Source: Clostridium sp. (GTDB lineage: Bacteria > Bacillota_A > Clostridia > Lachnospirales > Lachnospiraceae). Taken from it: DNA of 32,502 nucleotides. Both the position numbers and the translations under genes were made by a program. Positions 8,432-16,690 of the stretch are shown piece by piece. The stretch's first letter is position 1. Each line of letters begins with the position of its first letter. The notes under the pieces were generated by a model. It saw only the letters and a program-made list of their open reading frames with translations, had not been told where the DNA came from and searched no databases. The stretch spans positions 1 through 32,502 of the forward strand of contig JAMPAW010000026.1 in the NCBI GenBank assembly GCA_023666975.1. Reading direction: 5' to 3'.

Positions 8432-9688
8432 TCAGCTGAAGAATTCCACGAACTCTCCATAGCCCTCCTTCGCCAGCTGCTCCTTCTGAAACCTCTTGTT
8501 TTTGTTCATGCGCACCAGCAGCACCTGCTGCCCCTGTGCCCTTGCCTCACCCGCCTGCTGCATGACGGCCGCCAGCTTGTCAGAGGGATAATTTTTTTCC
8601 ACCAGATACGCCACTCTCTTCGGGCTTTCCGGAATCTGGAATCCGCTCTCCATGAGAAGCAGAATGATTCGCTCGAAACCGATGGAAAAACCGCAGGCAG
8701 GCACATCGGTGCCGGTGAATTTCCCAATCATCCTGTCGTAGCGTCCGCCGCCGCCGCAGGCAGCCCCCAGCTCCGGCATAGAAATCTCAAAAATCGTTCC
8801 GGTGTAGTAGCTCATGCCCCGCACCAGCGTCGGGTCAAATACCAGCGCAAAATCCGCTGATTTGCCCGCATTCACCGCGGCCGCAATCTCCGTCAGATTC
8901 TCTGCAGCCTCCGCGTCCAGACAGTCTCCCAGCGTCTCCTTCAAAAATGCGACTCCCTCCGCGACTTCTCTTTTTCCCTCAAGCTGCTCAAAAAGTCCCA
9001 GATATTTGTCCACAGAATCCTTTTCATATCCGGCCTCTGTCAGCTCCTGGCGAACGCCCTCCCGGCCGATTTTATCCATCTTGTCCAGCGTAATAAATAC
9101 ACTGTCATAGTCCTCCTCAGAAAATCCGCTGTAGGCCGCCATGGCCTTTAAAATTCTCCGTTCGTTGATACGAATTTCAAAATTGCGGAAGCCCAGCCTC
9201 CCGATGGTCGTAGTGGTGGCGGCAATCAGCTCGATTTCCGCCAGATTCCCCGGTTCGCCCAGAATGTCGATATCGCACTGGGTGAACTGGCGGTAACGCC
9301 CCCTCTGCGGACGGTCCGCCCGCCACACGCTGCCGATCTGCAGCGCCTTGAAGGGAGTCGGCAGCTCATTTGCATGGTTCGCATAAAACCGGGACAGCGG
9401 TACAGTAAGGTCATAGCGCATCCCACAATCCGCAACGTCCGCCTCCTCCTTCGCCGTCTCCAGCTTTAGCTTTTCGCCCCTCTTTAACACCTTAAAAATC
9501 AGCTTCTCGTTCTCTCCGCCCTGCTTGTTTGTAAGATTCTCCAGCTTCTCCATGCAGGGAGTCTCAATCGGGGTGAACCCGAAGCTGCGGTAGGTCTCCT
9601 TGATCACACCCGTGACGTAATCGCGAATCTCCATCTCCGCAGGCAGAATGTCCTTCATGCCGTTTACCGGCTTTTTACTCAATGCCAT
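8432..9688 (-). CDS. hisS: histidyl-tRNA synthetase
   Basis: 418 residues, normal length for this class II synthetase, which charges tRNA-His with histidine. Visible motifs: MRYDLTVPLSRF (90-101), motif 2 in VWRADRPQRGRYRQFTQCDI (121-140), the histidine-specific LVRGMSYYTGTIFEI (288-302) and ACGGGGRYDRMIG (310-322), and motif 3 ACGFSIGFERI (331-341). The C-terminal anticodon-binding domain follows. GGGAG lies upstream of the ATG and a perfect consensus promoter at 9733-9761. No T-box leader is present. It converges with araC, only 17 bases apart. Confidence 0.96.
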   Translation of the reverse strand: MALSKKPVNGMKDILPAEMEIRDYVTGVIKETYRSFGFTPIETPCMEKLENLTNKQGGENEKLIFKVLKRGEKLKLETAKEEADVADCGMRYDLTVPLSRFYANHANELPTPFKALQIGSVWRADRPQRGRYRQFTQCDIDILGEPGNLAEIELIAATTTTIGRLGFRNFEIRINERRILKAMAAYSGFSEEDYDSVFITLDKMDKIGREGVRQELTEAGYEKDSVDKYLGLFEQLEGKREVAEGVAFLKETLGDCLDAEAAENLTEIAAAVNAGKSADFALVFDPTLVRGMSYYTGTIFEISMPELGAACGGGGRYDRMIGKFTGTDVPACGFSIGFERIILLLMESGFQIPESPKRVAYLVEKNYPSDKLAAVMQQAGEARAQGQQVLLVRMNKNKRFQKEQLAKEGYGEFVEFFS

Positions 9689-9732
9689 ATATTTTCTCCC
9701 TCTCGTACTTTCTCGGTATTTACTATTTGCCT

Positions 9733-9761
9733 ATTATATTTTTGTCACGCAAAAATGTCAA
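9733..9761 (-). promoter_or_regulatory. consensus sigma-70 promoter of hisS
   Basis: On the minus strand TTGACA (9761-9756), 17 bases, TATAAT (9738-9733): both boxes and the spacing are perfect. The leader to the ATG is only about 40 bases, leaving no room for a T-box. Confidence 0.85.
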
Positions 9762-9842
9762 GTGAATTATCCACTTTGTGAAGCACAAGCTATTCTTTAT
9801 ATGATATAGGTAAAAATGTATCCCCTATCATTTTTTATTCCG

Positions 9843-12572
9843 CTATCCGGCTAGTCTTTCCAATGTCTCAATAATCTGTTCCCTTTCCCCACTACCATTT
9901 GTCTTAAATCTCAACAGCGGAATCCCATACACCTCCATTATATGATTTTTCATCATATCCCTTGCAGCTTGTACCGTATTTTCTTTATGATATTCATACC
10001 CATCAACCTCTATCGCCAGCACTGGTTTTTTACCAATTCTATTATATATTAGAAAATCCAAATGCGTATACGGATGCATTGCGTACCTATATTCTTGTTC
10101 GTTTAATAATTGCGTATCCTTAATCAGCATATTCAACGGAAAATGGAAAACAACATCCAGGCTTGCAAACCTGCTATCAGCAACAATTTCATCTATCAGC
10201 GCATACATTAAATTTTCCGAATCATATTCAGATATCTTGTTATGTTTTCTCAAATATTCCATTCTTTTTTCAGTGTACTGCTTGTAAAGATAATCAAAAA
10301 CAGAATAAAGCTTACTCTCGGTAACCTCAAAATTATTATATTGAATATAATCTATCAAATCTGTTATATTACGTTCTTTTGCTTGTTCGTTCCCAGTTAC
10401 AACCAGCATTAATCTTCTCTTAGCTCTTGATACAGCAACATTGATTAGATATGGATCATCTGCAAAGTCAGATATCTCGTCATCTACTGTAGATATAATG
10501 ATGTTCTCCTTTTCCTTGCCTTGAAACTTATGCACCGTAGCAGAATCAATATCAATAATTTCCCTGCCCAGTGCCTCTACCTGATTTTTGTACGGTGCTA
10601 TAATTCCAGTTTCTTCTGGAGCTAAATCATACTTAGGTATAATTTCGTTTTTTATGACATCAATCTGTCGTTGACTATAATGGTTACGTTCATGGTTACC
10701 TACTACGGTTTTAACCACCGACAAAACATCCTCTTCACCTCTATCCGTTGTCATTATTATCAGCTCTCCACGGTAAAATTTCTGATTACAATAATTGATT
10801 ATTTTCGGATGACACCTATAATGCTCCCGTAACAATGTTTGTGTCACATTTGGCATAACATCTAAAAGCGATTGTAAAAAGCTTCTGGTATACTGATATC
10901 CATCGTTCACGCTAAAATTATCAAATATAGCTTTCGCTCTCGCTTTTATATCATCTGTAACAACATTTGGAAGTTGCTTTGTATCTCCGACAATAACAAC
11001 ATTTCTTGCACAAGATAATGCCAATGCGCCAGTTATAATATCTACTTGTGATGCTTCATCCATAATAAGGTAATCATACACCACATCTGAATTCATACTG
11101 CTCCTTGACGAAAATGTTGTACTTAATATAACCGGATACTCTTCCAGGACTTCATATGATTTTTTCCACAAATCCTCTTCCCTAAATGTTTTACGATAAT
11201 TATTGGCTTCATACTTTCTTGCCAGCTTGTCCTTCAATACCGACATCGACTGACTGCACAAATCCTCAAGCAGACTCTCATTAACACTATTCAAATATTT
11301 TTCAATATCCGCAATCTCTAAAGCTAATTCCTCTTTCTTTGCACGATAATACATGAATTGAAATATAATAATTATCTTCGTAATATCCTGTTTATAGAAA
11401 TGCTTTCCTATTATACCATATTTGAGAAAAGTTTCTATTTTGAACAAAAATATTACTATCTTTTTCTCTGCAGAAATCAATTGGCATCTCTGCCACAATG
11501 CCATCCATGAATCCGAGGACAATCTTTTCTTAAAATTTATGCTTTTCACGTCAACATCTGACGCTTCAGCATATTGGTTAAAATATTTTAATTCGATAAC
11601 CAGGTGTGAAAATTCCTGTTTTAAACTTGCGAGCCTCTCCTTCTTATCAAAAACAGTTTTTAACTGAACGGACAACTCTTCTATTCTCTTCTGCAGGGCA
11701 CTCGCATCTTCGATTTTCCATGACGAAAAATCAGGATAATTTTCGCTTTGATTCTCAACAAATAGTTTCTTATTTTTAAAACTTCCTAATGTTGCAGCTA
11801 CAAAACCCAAATTGTATTTAGGAGAGGATAATTTCTCATACACATTTTCTGTTGCCGAATTGTTGTTAGACACTATCTGTACGGTTTTTCCCTGCATCAG
11901 TATATTTGCAATAATATTTAATATCGTCTGTGTTTTGCCGGTTCCAGGAGGTCCCTGAATAACACTAATTTGATTTTCCATGGCATTTTTCACAGCCTTA
12001 TACTGACTGTTATTACAGCCAAATGGAAAAATTGGTATATAGCCCTGCTTTATTTTCCCCGCCTTCAATGAAGATGGATTTAAATACTTTGCTAATGCTA
12101 CCTCATCACCTATAAAGGATATTCTCTCGAACCTCTTCGCCAACAGTTTTTCTCCAGTTTCCTCATTCTTTATATCACTCAAACCTGCAATTTGCTTTAA
12201 ATATTCAAACAAGTTTGCAGACTGACTTTGATTTAAGACGGACGTAGCAATATCCAGTTCTTTTTTATTATAATCACCTTCACTTCCATCTCCAAAGCAA
12301 ATATGCCAGTATAAATCATATGCAGCTTTAAATTCATATATAGCTATAATATTAGAAAATTGACGTCCTTTTTTGCTACTAATACGGTACATGTTAGGAT
12401 TTAAAACTACCGGATTAGTCAATTTCTCTACATTCAAATATCCATAAGAATATGTTTTACCACTATTGAATTTCACATCCCATTTCTGCGTGTCCTTTTT
12501 ATATATACATGATATTATTTCAGATGTCTTTACATCTTTCTTGATAATAACCATATAGTGTCTTGTATCCAT
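9843..12572 (-). CDS. SF1 (Upf1-like) helicase with C-terminal PD-(D/E)XK/Vsr-like domain
   Basis: 909 residues. An N-terminal ~110-residue beta-rich domain precedes a superfamily 1B helicase: Walker A GPPGTGKT (207-214), DEAS Walker B (505-508), GDTKQLP motif III (529-535), HYRCHP motif IV (584-589), HKFQGKE motif V (681-687) and VAVSRAKRR motif VI (712-720). Between Walker A and B lies a ~170-residue insert (about 290-460), with coiled-coil-like ends and hydrophobic patches. The C-terminal ~150 residues resemble the DUF2726/DUF559-type restriction-like fold: D839 in HLDFLIY, E855 and D857 in AIEVDGYEYH. It starts 27 bases after the phosphatase gene. Helicase-nuclease fusions of this type act in DNA repair or phage defence; which applies here is unknown. 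Confidence 0.85.
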   Translation of the reverse strand: MDTRHYMVIIKKDVKTSEIISCIYKKDTQKWDVKFNSGKTYSYGYLNVEKLTNPVVLNPNMYRISSKKGRQFSNIIAIYEFKAAYDLYWHICFGDGSEGDYNKKELDIATSVLNQSQSANLFEYLKQIAGLSDIKNEETGEKLLAKRFERISFIGDEVALAKYLNPSSLKAGKIKQGYIPIFPFGCNNSQYKAVKNAMENQISVIQGPPGTGKTQTILNIIANILMQGKTVQIVSNNNSATENVYEKLSSPKYNLGFVAATLGSFKNKKLFVENQSENYPDFSSWKIEDASALQKRIEELSVQLKTVFDKKERLASLKQEFSHLVIELKYFNQYAEASDVDVKSINFKKRLSSDSWMALWQRCQLISAEKKIVIFLFKIETFLKYGIIGKHFYKQDITKIIIIFQFMYYRAKKEELALEIADIEKYLNSVNESLLEDLCSQSMSVLKDKLARKYEANNYRKTFREEDLWKKSYEVLEEYPVILSTTFSSRSSMNSDVVYDYLIMDEASQVDIITGALALSCARNVVIVGDTKQLPNVVTDDIKARAKAIFDNFSVNDGYQYTRSFLQSLLDVMPNVTQTLLREHYRCHPKIINYCNQKFYRGELIIMTTDRGEEDVLSVVKTVVGNHERNHYSQRQIDVIKNEIIPKYDLAPEETGIIAPYKNQVEALGREIIDIDSATVHKFQGKEKENIIISTVDDEISDFADDPYLINVAVSRAKRRLMLVVTGNEQAKERNITDLIDYIQYNNFEVTESKLYSVFDYLYKQYTEKRMEYLRKHNKISEYDSENLMYALIDEIVADSRFASLDVVFHFPLNMLIKDTQLLNEQEYRYAMHPYTHLDFLIYNRIGKKPVLAIEVDGYEYHKENTVQAARDMMKNHIMEVYGIPLLRFKTNGSGEREQIIETLERLAG

Positions 12573-12599
12573 CTGCTTTTCTCTACCTCTTATCCCCCG

Positions 12600-13178
12600 C
12601 TAATTGCCCTTAAATTTCTTCTCTATATAACAGTGTTCGTATTTAGCGACCAATTTATCGCCTTCAAAGTCCAGTTCAATAATATATGGCATCCAGTCTA
12701 TAATTCTCAAAAAGTCTTCACACCCAAAACCATTGTCATAAAAATTCATTATTGTACTAAGAGCAGTACCATGGGTTCCCACAACAATTTCCTTATCCTG
12801 ATTATCAGACAGGATTTTGTTCAACATCTCTATATTACGCTTTTGAACCATAGCAATAGATTCTCCACACTCTTCATGGAAATCATGGTCAGCCCAGCGC
12901 TTCTGAAACATCCCATATGTGTTGCCAGCCAGACCTTTCTCACGTTCTCGTAATCTCTCATCCGTTATTATATCTTTTTTGAAAAAAGCAGCGGTGTCCG
13001 CAATAGTATCCATACTCCGCCTATATGGACTGCAATAAAACATTTCTATTTTTTTATCCTTAAAAAACTCTAATACAATTGTTGAATCTTTTTTTCCCTC
13101 TTCTGTCAAAGGCCTCGTTCTATCCTCCTTCCATGCATGTTCCGGTTGTGCATGACGCACAAAAAATACTTTTGTCAT
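12600..13178 (-). CDS. histidine phosphatase family protein
   Basis: 192 residues of the phosphoglycerate-mutase-like superfamily. The RHG-type catalytic motif is VRHAQPEH (R8, phospho-acceptor H9). CSPYRRSMDTIAD supplies the second phosphate-binding arginine (about 53), RERE an acidic residue near 80, and VGTHGTALS the second catalytic histidine (H136). Substrate unknown. Its ATG overlaps the upstream methyltransferase stop by 4 bases, so translation is coupled. Confidence 0.88.
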   Translation of the reverse strand: MTKVFFVRHAQPEHAWKEDRTRPLTEEGKKDSTIVLEFFKDKKIEMFYCSPYRRSMDTIADTAAFFKKDIITDERLREREKGLAGNTYGMFQKRWADHDFHEECGESIAMVQKRNIEMLNKILSDNQDKEIVVGTHGTALSTIMNFYDNGFGCEDFLRIIDWMPYIIELDFEGDKLVAKYEHCYIEKKFKGN

Positions 13179-13888
13179 AAGTCCTCCCGTCTCTTTTCGA
13201 TGATGAGATGATGAAAAAATGCAATATTTTTGTATTCCTCCATATCTGCCACCCGCATTTCTATTTCCACCATCTTATCCTGCCAGTCAGCGTCTTTGTG
13301 AATCTCCTGCTTCTGCTGCATGTCCCAGAATGTCCTCATGCCAAGTGTCTTTGTAATCGCAAGCGCAGAACACCATTGTTCAATATCCTGATCCTCATAA
13401 TAACGAATCGCTCCATAGCGGGAAGCCATACCATCATTTCCATCTAACAGGCTGTGTGCATGAGCAAAATCATTTAAAAGTACAACCATCTGCATCACTC
13501 TTCCTGCACGGTTATGCTTCACGATTGAAATCCTTCCATCTGCCTTCAGAATTCTTGCAAACTCTTTCACAATACCGGCTCTTTCCTCTGCATACTCAAG
13601 GACATTGTGACAGATGATCATATCAAAAGTCTCATCGGCAAATTCATGTAATGCTTCCAGCCCTCCAATGATTTGAACATACGGAAAATCTGTCCATCTC
13701 TCCCTCACGCTTTCTTCGTCCGGTTCAATGGCCGTTACATCGTTGTGCTGTGCCAGGTAATTTGCGGTCACTCCAATACCGCTGCCAAAATCAAGTATCT
13801 TTCTGCCATGAATAGTTCCCAATTGTTCCCACACAATTCTCTTCATCAAACATTCCCATGGCTGTAAATCTGTCACCTTTTTGCTCAC
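13175..13888 (-). CDS. class I SAM-dependent methyltransferase
   Basis: 237 residues. The SAM-binding motif I is ILDFGSGIGVTANYLA (31-46), followed by the acidic ribose-binding position in VTAIEPDEES and motif IV-like FDMIICHNVLEYA. It has the layout of small-molecule methyltransferases (Methyltransf_11/25). The substrate is unknown. It overlaps both neighbours by 4 bases in a compact operon with two acetyltransferase genes and a phosphatase. Confidence 0.87.
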   Translation of the reverse strand: MSKKVTDLQPWECLMKRIVWEQLGTIHGRKILDFGSGIGVTANYLAQHNDVTAIEPDEESVRERWTDFPYVQIIGGLEALHEFADETFDMIICHNVLEYAEERAGIVKEFARILKADGRISIVKHNRAGRVMQMVVLLNDFAHAHSLLDGNDGMASRYGAIRYYEDQDIEQWCSALAITKTLGMRTFWDMQQKQEIHKDADWQDKMVEIEMRVADMEEYKNIAFFHHLIIEKRREDL

Positions 13889-14373
13889 AATCCCAGCTCC
13901 ATTTCATTTTCCATTTTCACAAATCCATATTTTTCATACAACGGCCGTCCCATATCCGTGGCCTCCAGCGCAATCTGCGACACACCCTGTTTTTTCGCCT
14001 CCCTTACCAGTAAATCCAGGGTATGAAATGCAATTCCCTGCCTGCGGTATTCCGGCGCGGTGTACATATTCATAATGTATGCCTTTTTTCCGGTTCGATT
14101 GTGAAAAGTTGGCATGACCTGATAAAAGCTTACACCGCCTGCACCGATGAACTGCCCGTGATCGTATACCAGATATGCGATATGCCCGCCCGTTTCCAAT
14201 GCCTGCCTGTAATATGCAAAGGATTCCTGCTCCACCTCAGACATATCCACCTCTGCGGACAGCTTATTGGCGGCACGAAGAACTGTAATTCTTGTCCTTA
14301 CCAGTTCATCAATATCCTCCAGCGTTGCTCTTTTATATTCAAAAATGCCATTTTCGTTCCCGTTTATGTACAT
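13885..14373 (-). CDS. GNAT family N-acetyltransferase
   Basis: About 162 residues from the ATG at 14373, which has GAGGTGCAGGG upstream; an upstream in-frame start at 14394 would lie deeper in the previous gene. The acetyl-CoA motif is MYTAPEYRRQGIAFHTLDLL, preceded by the beta-strand text GAGGVSFY and followed by ALEATDMGRPLYEKYGFV. The form resembles clostridial GNATs of unknown substrate. It overlaps the tandem GNAT gene upstream by 10 bases and the methyltransferase downstream by 4. Confidence 0.87.
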   Translation of the reverse strand: MYINGNENGIFEYKRATLEDIDELVRTRITVLRAANKLSAEVDMSEVEQESFAYYRQALETGGHIAYLVYDHGQFIGAGGVSFYQVMPTFHNRTGKKAYIMNMYTAPEYRRQGIAFHTLDLLVREAKKQGVSQIALEATDMGRPLYEKYGFVKMENEMELGL

Positions 14374-15392
14374 TCGCCCTGCACCTCTATCCAATATCTT
14401 TGAATCACTTCCCCGTCAACATGCACGTCTTTTTCATAGATCCCGCCATTTGCAATTATCGTTTTTATACTTGCGACATTATCCGGATGGCAGGTTACCA
14501 TAACCCTGTCCATTCCCCTTTCGCGGCATTTTTCCAAATCCAGTCTGAGCATTTCTTTCGCGTAACCTTTACCTCTTTCCGACGGACGTATGGAATACCC
14601 TATATGTCCTCCCCACAAGCCCAGCAGCGGATGGTCAATATGATGTCTCAAATCAATAATCCCGACAATTCTGCCGTCACTTAAGCGGACAGCCAGATAG
14701 GTATTTGACGTTACAAAGCCTTCGGGGCATGTCTCTGTGTTTTCCATGGCCTGCACACCGTCCAGCCATTCTGCAATGGTTTCACACTTTCCCAGGTGGC
14801 TGCAGCCGGCAAAACTGTCATCATCATTTGCCAACAGAATTTCCTGCTTAAAGCCCATAAGATCTTCTGTGTATTCCGCTGACGGACGAACTAATTTTAT
14901 TGCGTCCATGCACTTTTGACGGCCTGCAAAGCGATTGCAGAATTTCTTTTCCATAACTTCATAAACAAGCACTACTTCATTTTTTACGGAACAGCTCTCA
15001 GGCTTTATGGTTGAATAACCCAGCTTTTCATAAAGACCTGCTGCCGGAAGGGAGGCCTCCAGATACGCTTTATCATAATTCCTGCTAATCTGTGCTTCTA
15101 TCCTGTTTATAATAAATGTGCCATAACCTTTTTTCTGGTGCTCCGGCAGCACATAAATTCTTGTAATATGATTGTCCGTGAAACTGCCCGTGGCAACAAT
15201 TTCACCCTCTATCCTAAGCACGCCCACACAACCATTTTCAATATCCCTGATTATAGCGTCCCTATTGTGAAGCTCACAGAAAAAATCCACCACCTCTACC
15301 GGATAATATCTTGAATATACTGTTTTTATCGTATGCTGCACCACATCGCATATACTCTCTAAATCTTCTATTTTTGCCAATTCATAATCCAT
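14364..15392 (-). CDS. tandem GNAT protein (two acetyltransferase domains fused)
   Basis: 342 residues from the ATG at 15392; a GTG at 15419 is also in frame. Two complete GNAT domains are joined. Domain 1 (about 1-155) has the CoA loop in VLPEHQKKGYGTFIINRIE and ends LYEKLGYSTI. Domain 2 (from about 170, at MDAIKLVRPSAEY) has IRPSERGKGYAKEMLRLDLE and DNVASIKTIIANGGIYE. A short linker (about KKFCNRFAGRQK) joins them. The two domains belong to different GNAT subgroups, so this is a fusion of two neighbouring genes rather than a duplication. Substrates unknown. Confidence 0.85.
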   Translation of the reverse strand: MDYELAKIEDLESICDVVQHTIKTVYSRYYPVEVVDFFCELHNRDAIIRDIENGCVGVLRIEGEIVATGSFTDNHITRIYVLPEHQKKGYGTFIINRIEAQISRNYDKAYLEASLPAAGLYEKLGYSTIKPESCSVKNEVVLVYEVMEKKFCNRFAGRQKCMDAIKLVRPSAEYTEDLMGFKQEILLANDDDSFAGCSHLGKCETIAEWLDGVQAMENTETCPEGFVTSNTYLAVRLSDGRIVGIIDLRHHIDHPLLGLWGGHIGYSIRPSERGKGYAKEMLRLDLEKCRERGMDRVMVTCHPDNVASIKTIIANGGIYEKDVHVDGEVIQRYWIEVQGECT

Positions 15393-15458
15393 AAATTTTC
15401 TCTCTATACTTCCTTTCACAGCCTTTCAAACATTCTTTCTCTGTCTTCCAAAATCACT

Positions 15459-15713
15459 TTATGCCGCAACGGCATTTTCGTTTATATTTTCAATGACCCT
15501 CCTTATACCCATCCAAACATTCAGATCCGTAAATATCTCAACAATGCTTCCCTGATCTGTAAACGGAGCTTCCTGCAATACTGACAGGTCTTTCATTAGA
15601 CCGTTGTGCACGATATACTCAACTATCTGATTTACAAAATATATCTGACGACTGTCGAGGTTATTGCTCTCAAGGTAATCAGAGAATGCTGCTTTGGCTG
15701 GCCACACTCGCAA
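15459..15713 (-). pseudogene. type I restriction subunit HsdR, C-terminal fragment
   Basis: About 80 residues matching the end of HsdR: AAFSDYLESNNLDSRQIYFV, NQIVEYIVHNGLMKD and EIFTDLNVWMGIRRVIENI. Full HsdR is about 800-1,100 residues with a nuclease and a helicase motor; all of that is gone. The conserved text begins abruptly at about 15700 with no genuine start. It lies just downstream of the HsdS stub, so a large deletion joined the two ends. Confidence 0.85.
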
Positions 15714-15760
15714 TGCCGCTTACACGCTTATAAAGATCGCTGCGTGCCCTGCCATATTTC

Positions 15761-16132
15761 TTACTTTCGATCATGAAATGCCATAATAGCTTCATTTGAA
15801 TACATATCCCTTTGTGTTATAGCCACTTTTCCAATTGACAACTTAAAACTCATCACAACTGTATTCTGAGGAATTATTTTGATTCCACAATTTTCTACCG
15901 CAGACTTAGAAATCTTTTCCTTCGTTTCATTAATATATTTACCATTTCTTCCTAAATCTGCAATGGAAATCCAATTTTCTGTTCCATTGTTCCAATAGTC
16001 AGAGCGTTTTCTGTCAGGAGTCTTTCCCATTTGCAAATCAAACAATTCACATAGTTTATATTCTGGTATAACCCCCTCACAACTCAAACCTCCTGTTTCG
16101 CTTACGTCCTTTAACCCAGCTTCCTGTTTCAT
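15761..16132 (-). pseudogene. type I specificity subunit HsdS, N-terminal fragment
   Basis: 123 residues. After a short leader comes the start of a target-recognition domain: CELFDLQMGKTPDRKRSDYW, NGTENWISIADLG, IIPQNTVVMSFKLSIGKVAI, SNEAIMAF, after which the frame stops. Intact HsdS is about 400 residues with two such domains. The ATG overlaps the stop of the upstream winged-helix fragment, keeping the old operon arrangement. Only half of one recognition domain survives, so it is non-functional as a specificity subunit. Confidence 0.8.
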
Positions 16133-16327
16133 CTTCTATCCCCTATAAGTCCACCTTTCACTACCCAATACCCAGCTTTACTAGCTCCGACCCGTTCTAA
16201 TTTTTCCTCAGCTTTTAATACCGCTATAATTCTCTCAATCTGCCGCTTAGACTTTCCCAGTGTATCCGCAATTCCCTGCGCTGTTATCCGTGGATTATCC
16301 CTCAATCTATTAATCCCAAGATAGGAT
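16129..16327 (-). pseudogene. winged-helix C-terminal fragment of an AlbA/ATP-binding-type protein
   Basis: An open stretch of about 65 codons without a start reads NRLRDNPRITAQGIADTLG, KSKRQIERIIAVLKAEEKLE, RVGASKAGYWVV, then stops at TGA overlapping the HsdS ATG. This is the winged-helix tail found on AlbA_2 (AAA_4) putative DNA-binding proteins, which are often encoded inside type I restriction operons. A TAA closes the frame upstream at about 16328, so the N-terminal part is lost. Confidence 0.65.
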
Positions 16328-16362
16328 TTTTAAAATATTCCTTTTGTTCATTATATATTATA

Positions 16363-16530
16363 TTATTCCAGCACTCGATAATTATCTAGAAGTTTCTTTT
16401 TTATCATAGAGTTTACCGTCCACCTTGACCAATAGTAATTATAATACTCATACATGCCATCTACCGACGTAGATAAAAATATTCTCCTTAAGTTTGAAGT
16501 AACTTTTTCTTCTTCATCGACAAATTCACT
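16363..16530 (-). other. unassigned coding-like remnant in the 16328-16690 gap
   Basis: A 55-codon open frame without a start codon reads LRRIFLSTSVDGMYEYYNYY, then MIKKKLLDNYRVLE and a stop. It has protein-like composition but I do not recognise it. It may be another relic of the eroded restriction locus. The rest of the gap is AT-rich, with no gene apart from the repeat block at 16538-16624. Confidence 0.35.
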
Positions 16531-16537
16531 TCACACC

Positions 16538-16624
16538 TTAAACTATTCTGTTTAATTTCCGTTGTAAAACTACTTTACTTCAATTACACAATTTATTTTA
16601 GCATATTGATTTTCTGTTGCTAAA
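16538..16624. repeat. left copy of a ~90-bp diverged direct repeat
   Basis: Aligned without gaps, 16572-16624 matches 30591-30643 at 43 of 53 positions, including an identical 14-mer TGATTTTCTGTTGC. Weaker similarity with small indels runs on to 16538 (pair 30551). Both copies are in the same orientation. Read on the minus strand both give LATENQ-x-A-x-IN-x-VIEVK, suggesting a shared old coding end rather than a simple spacer. Confidence 0.55.
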
Positions 16625-16690
16625 TTTTTTCTGACAGAATCAATACATGATACAATATTTTTTCATTACACCAAATAGAAAGATGCAAAT

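Noticed and set aside
9689..9842. Possible T-box riboswitch in front of hisS
   Set aside because: The promoter is only about 45 bases before the ATG and no T-box consensus or terminator stem is present.
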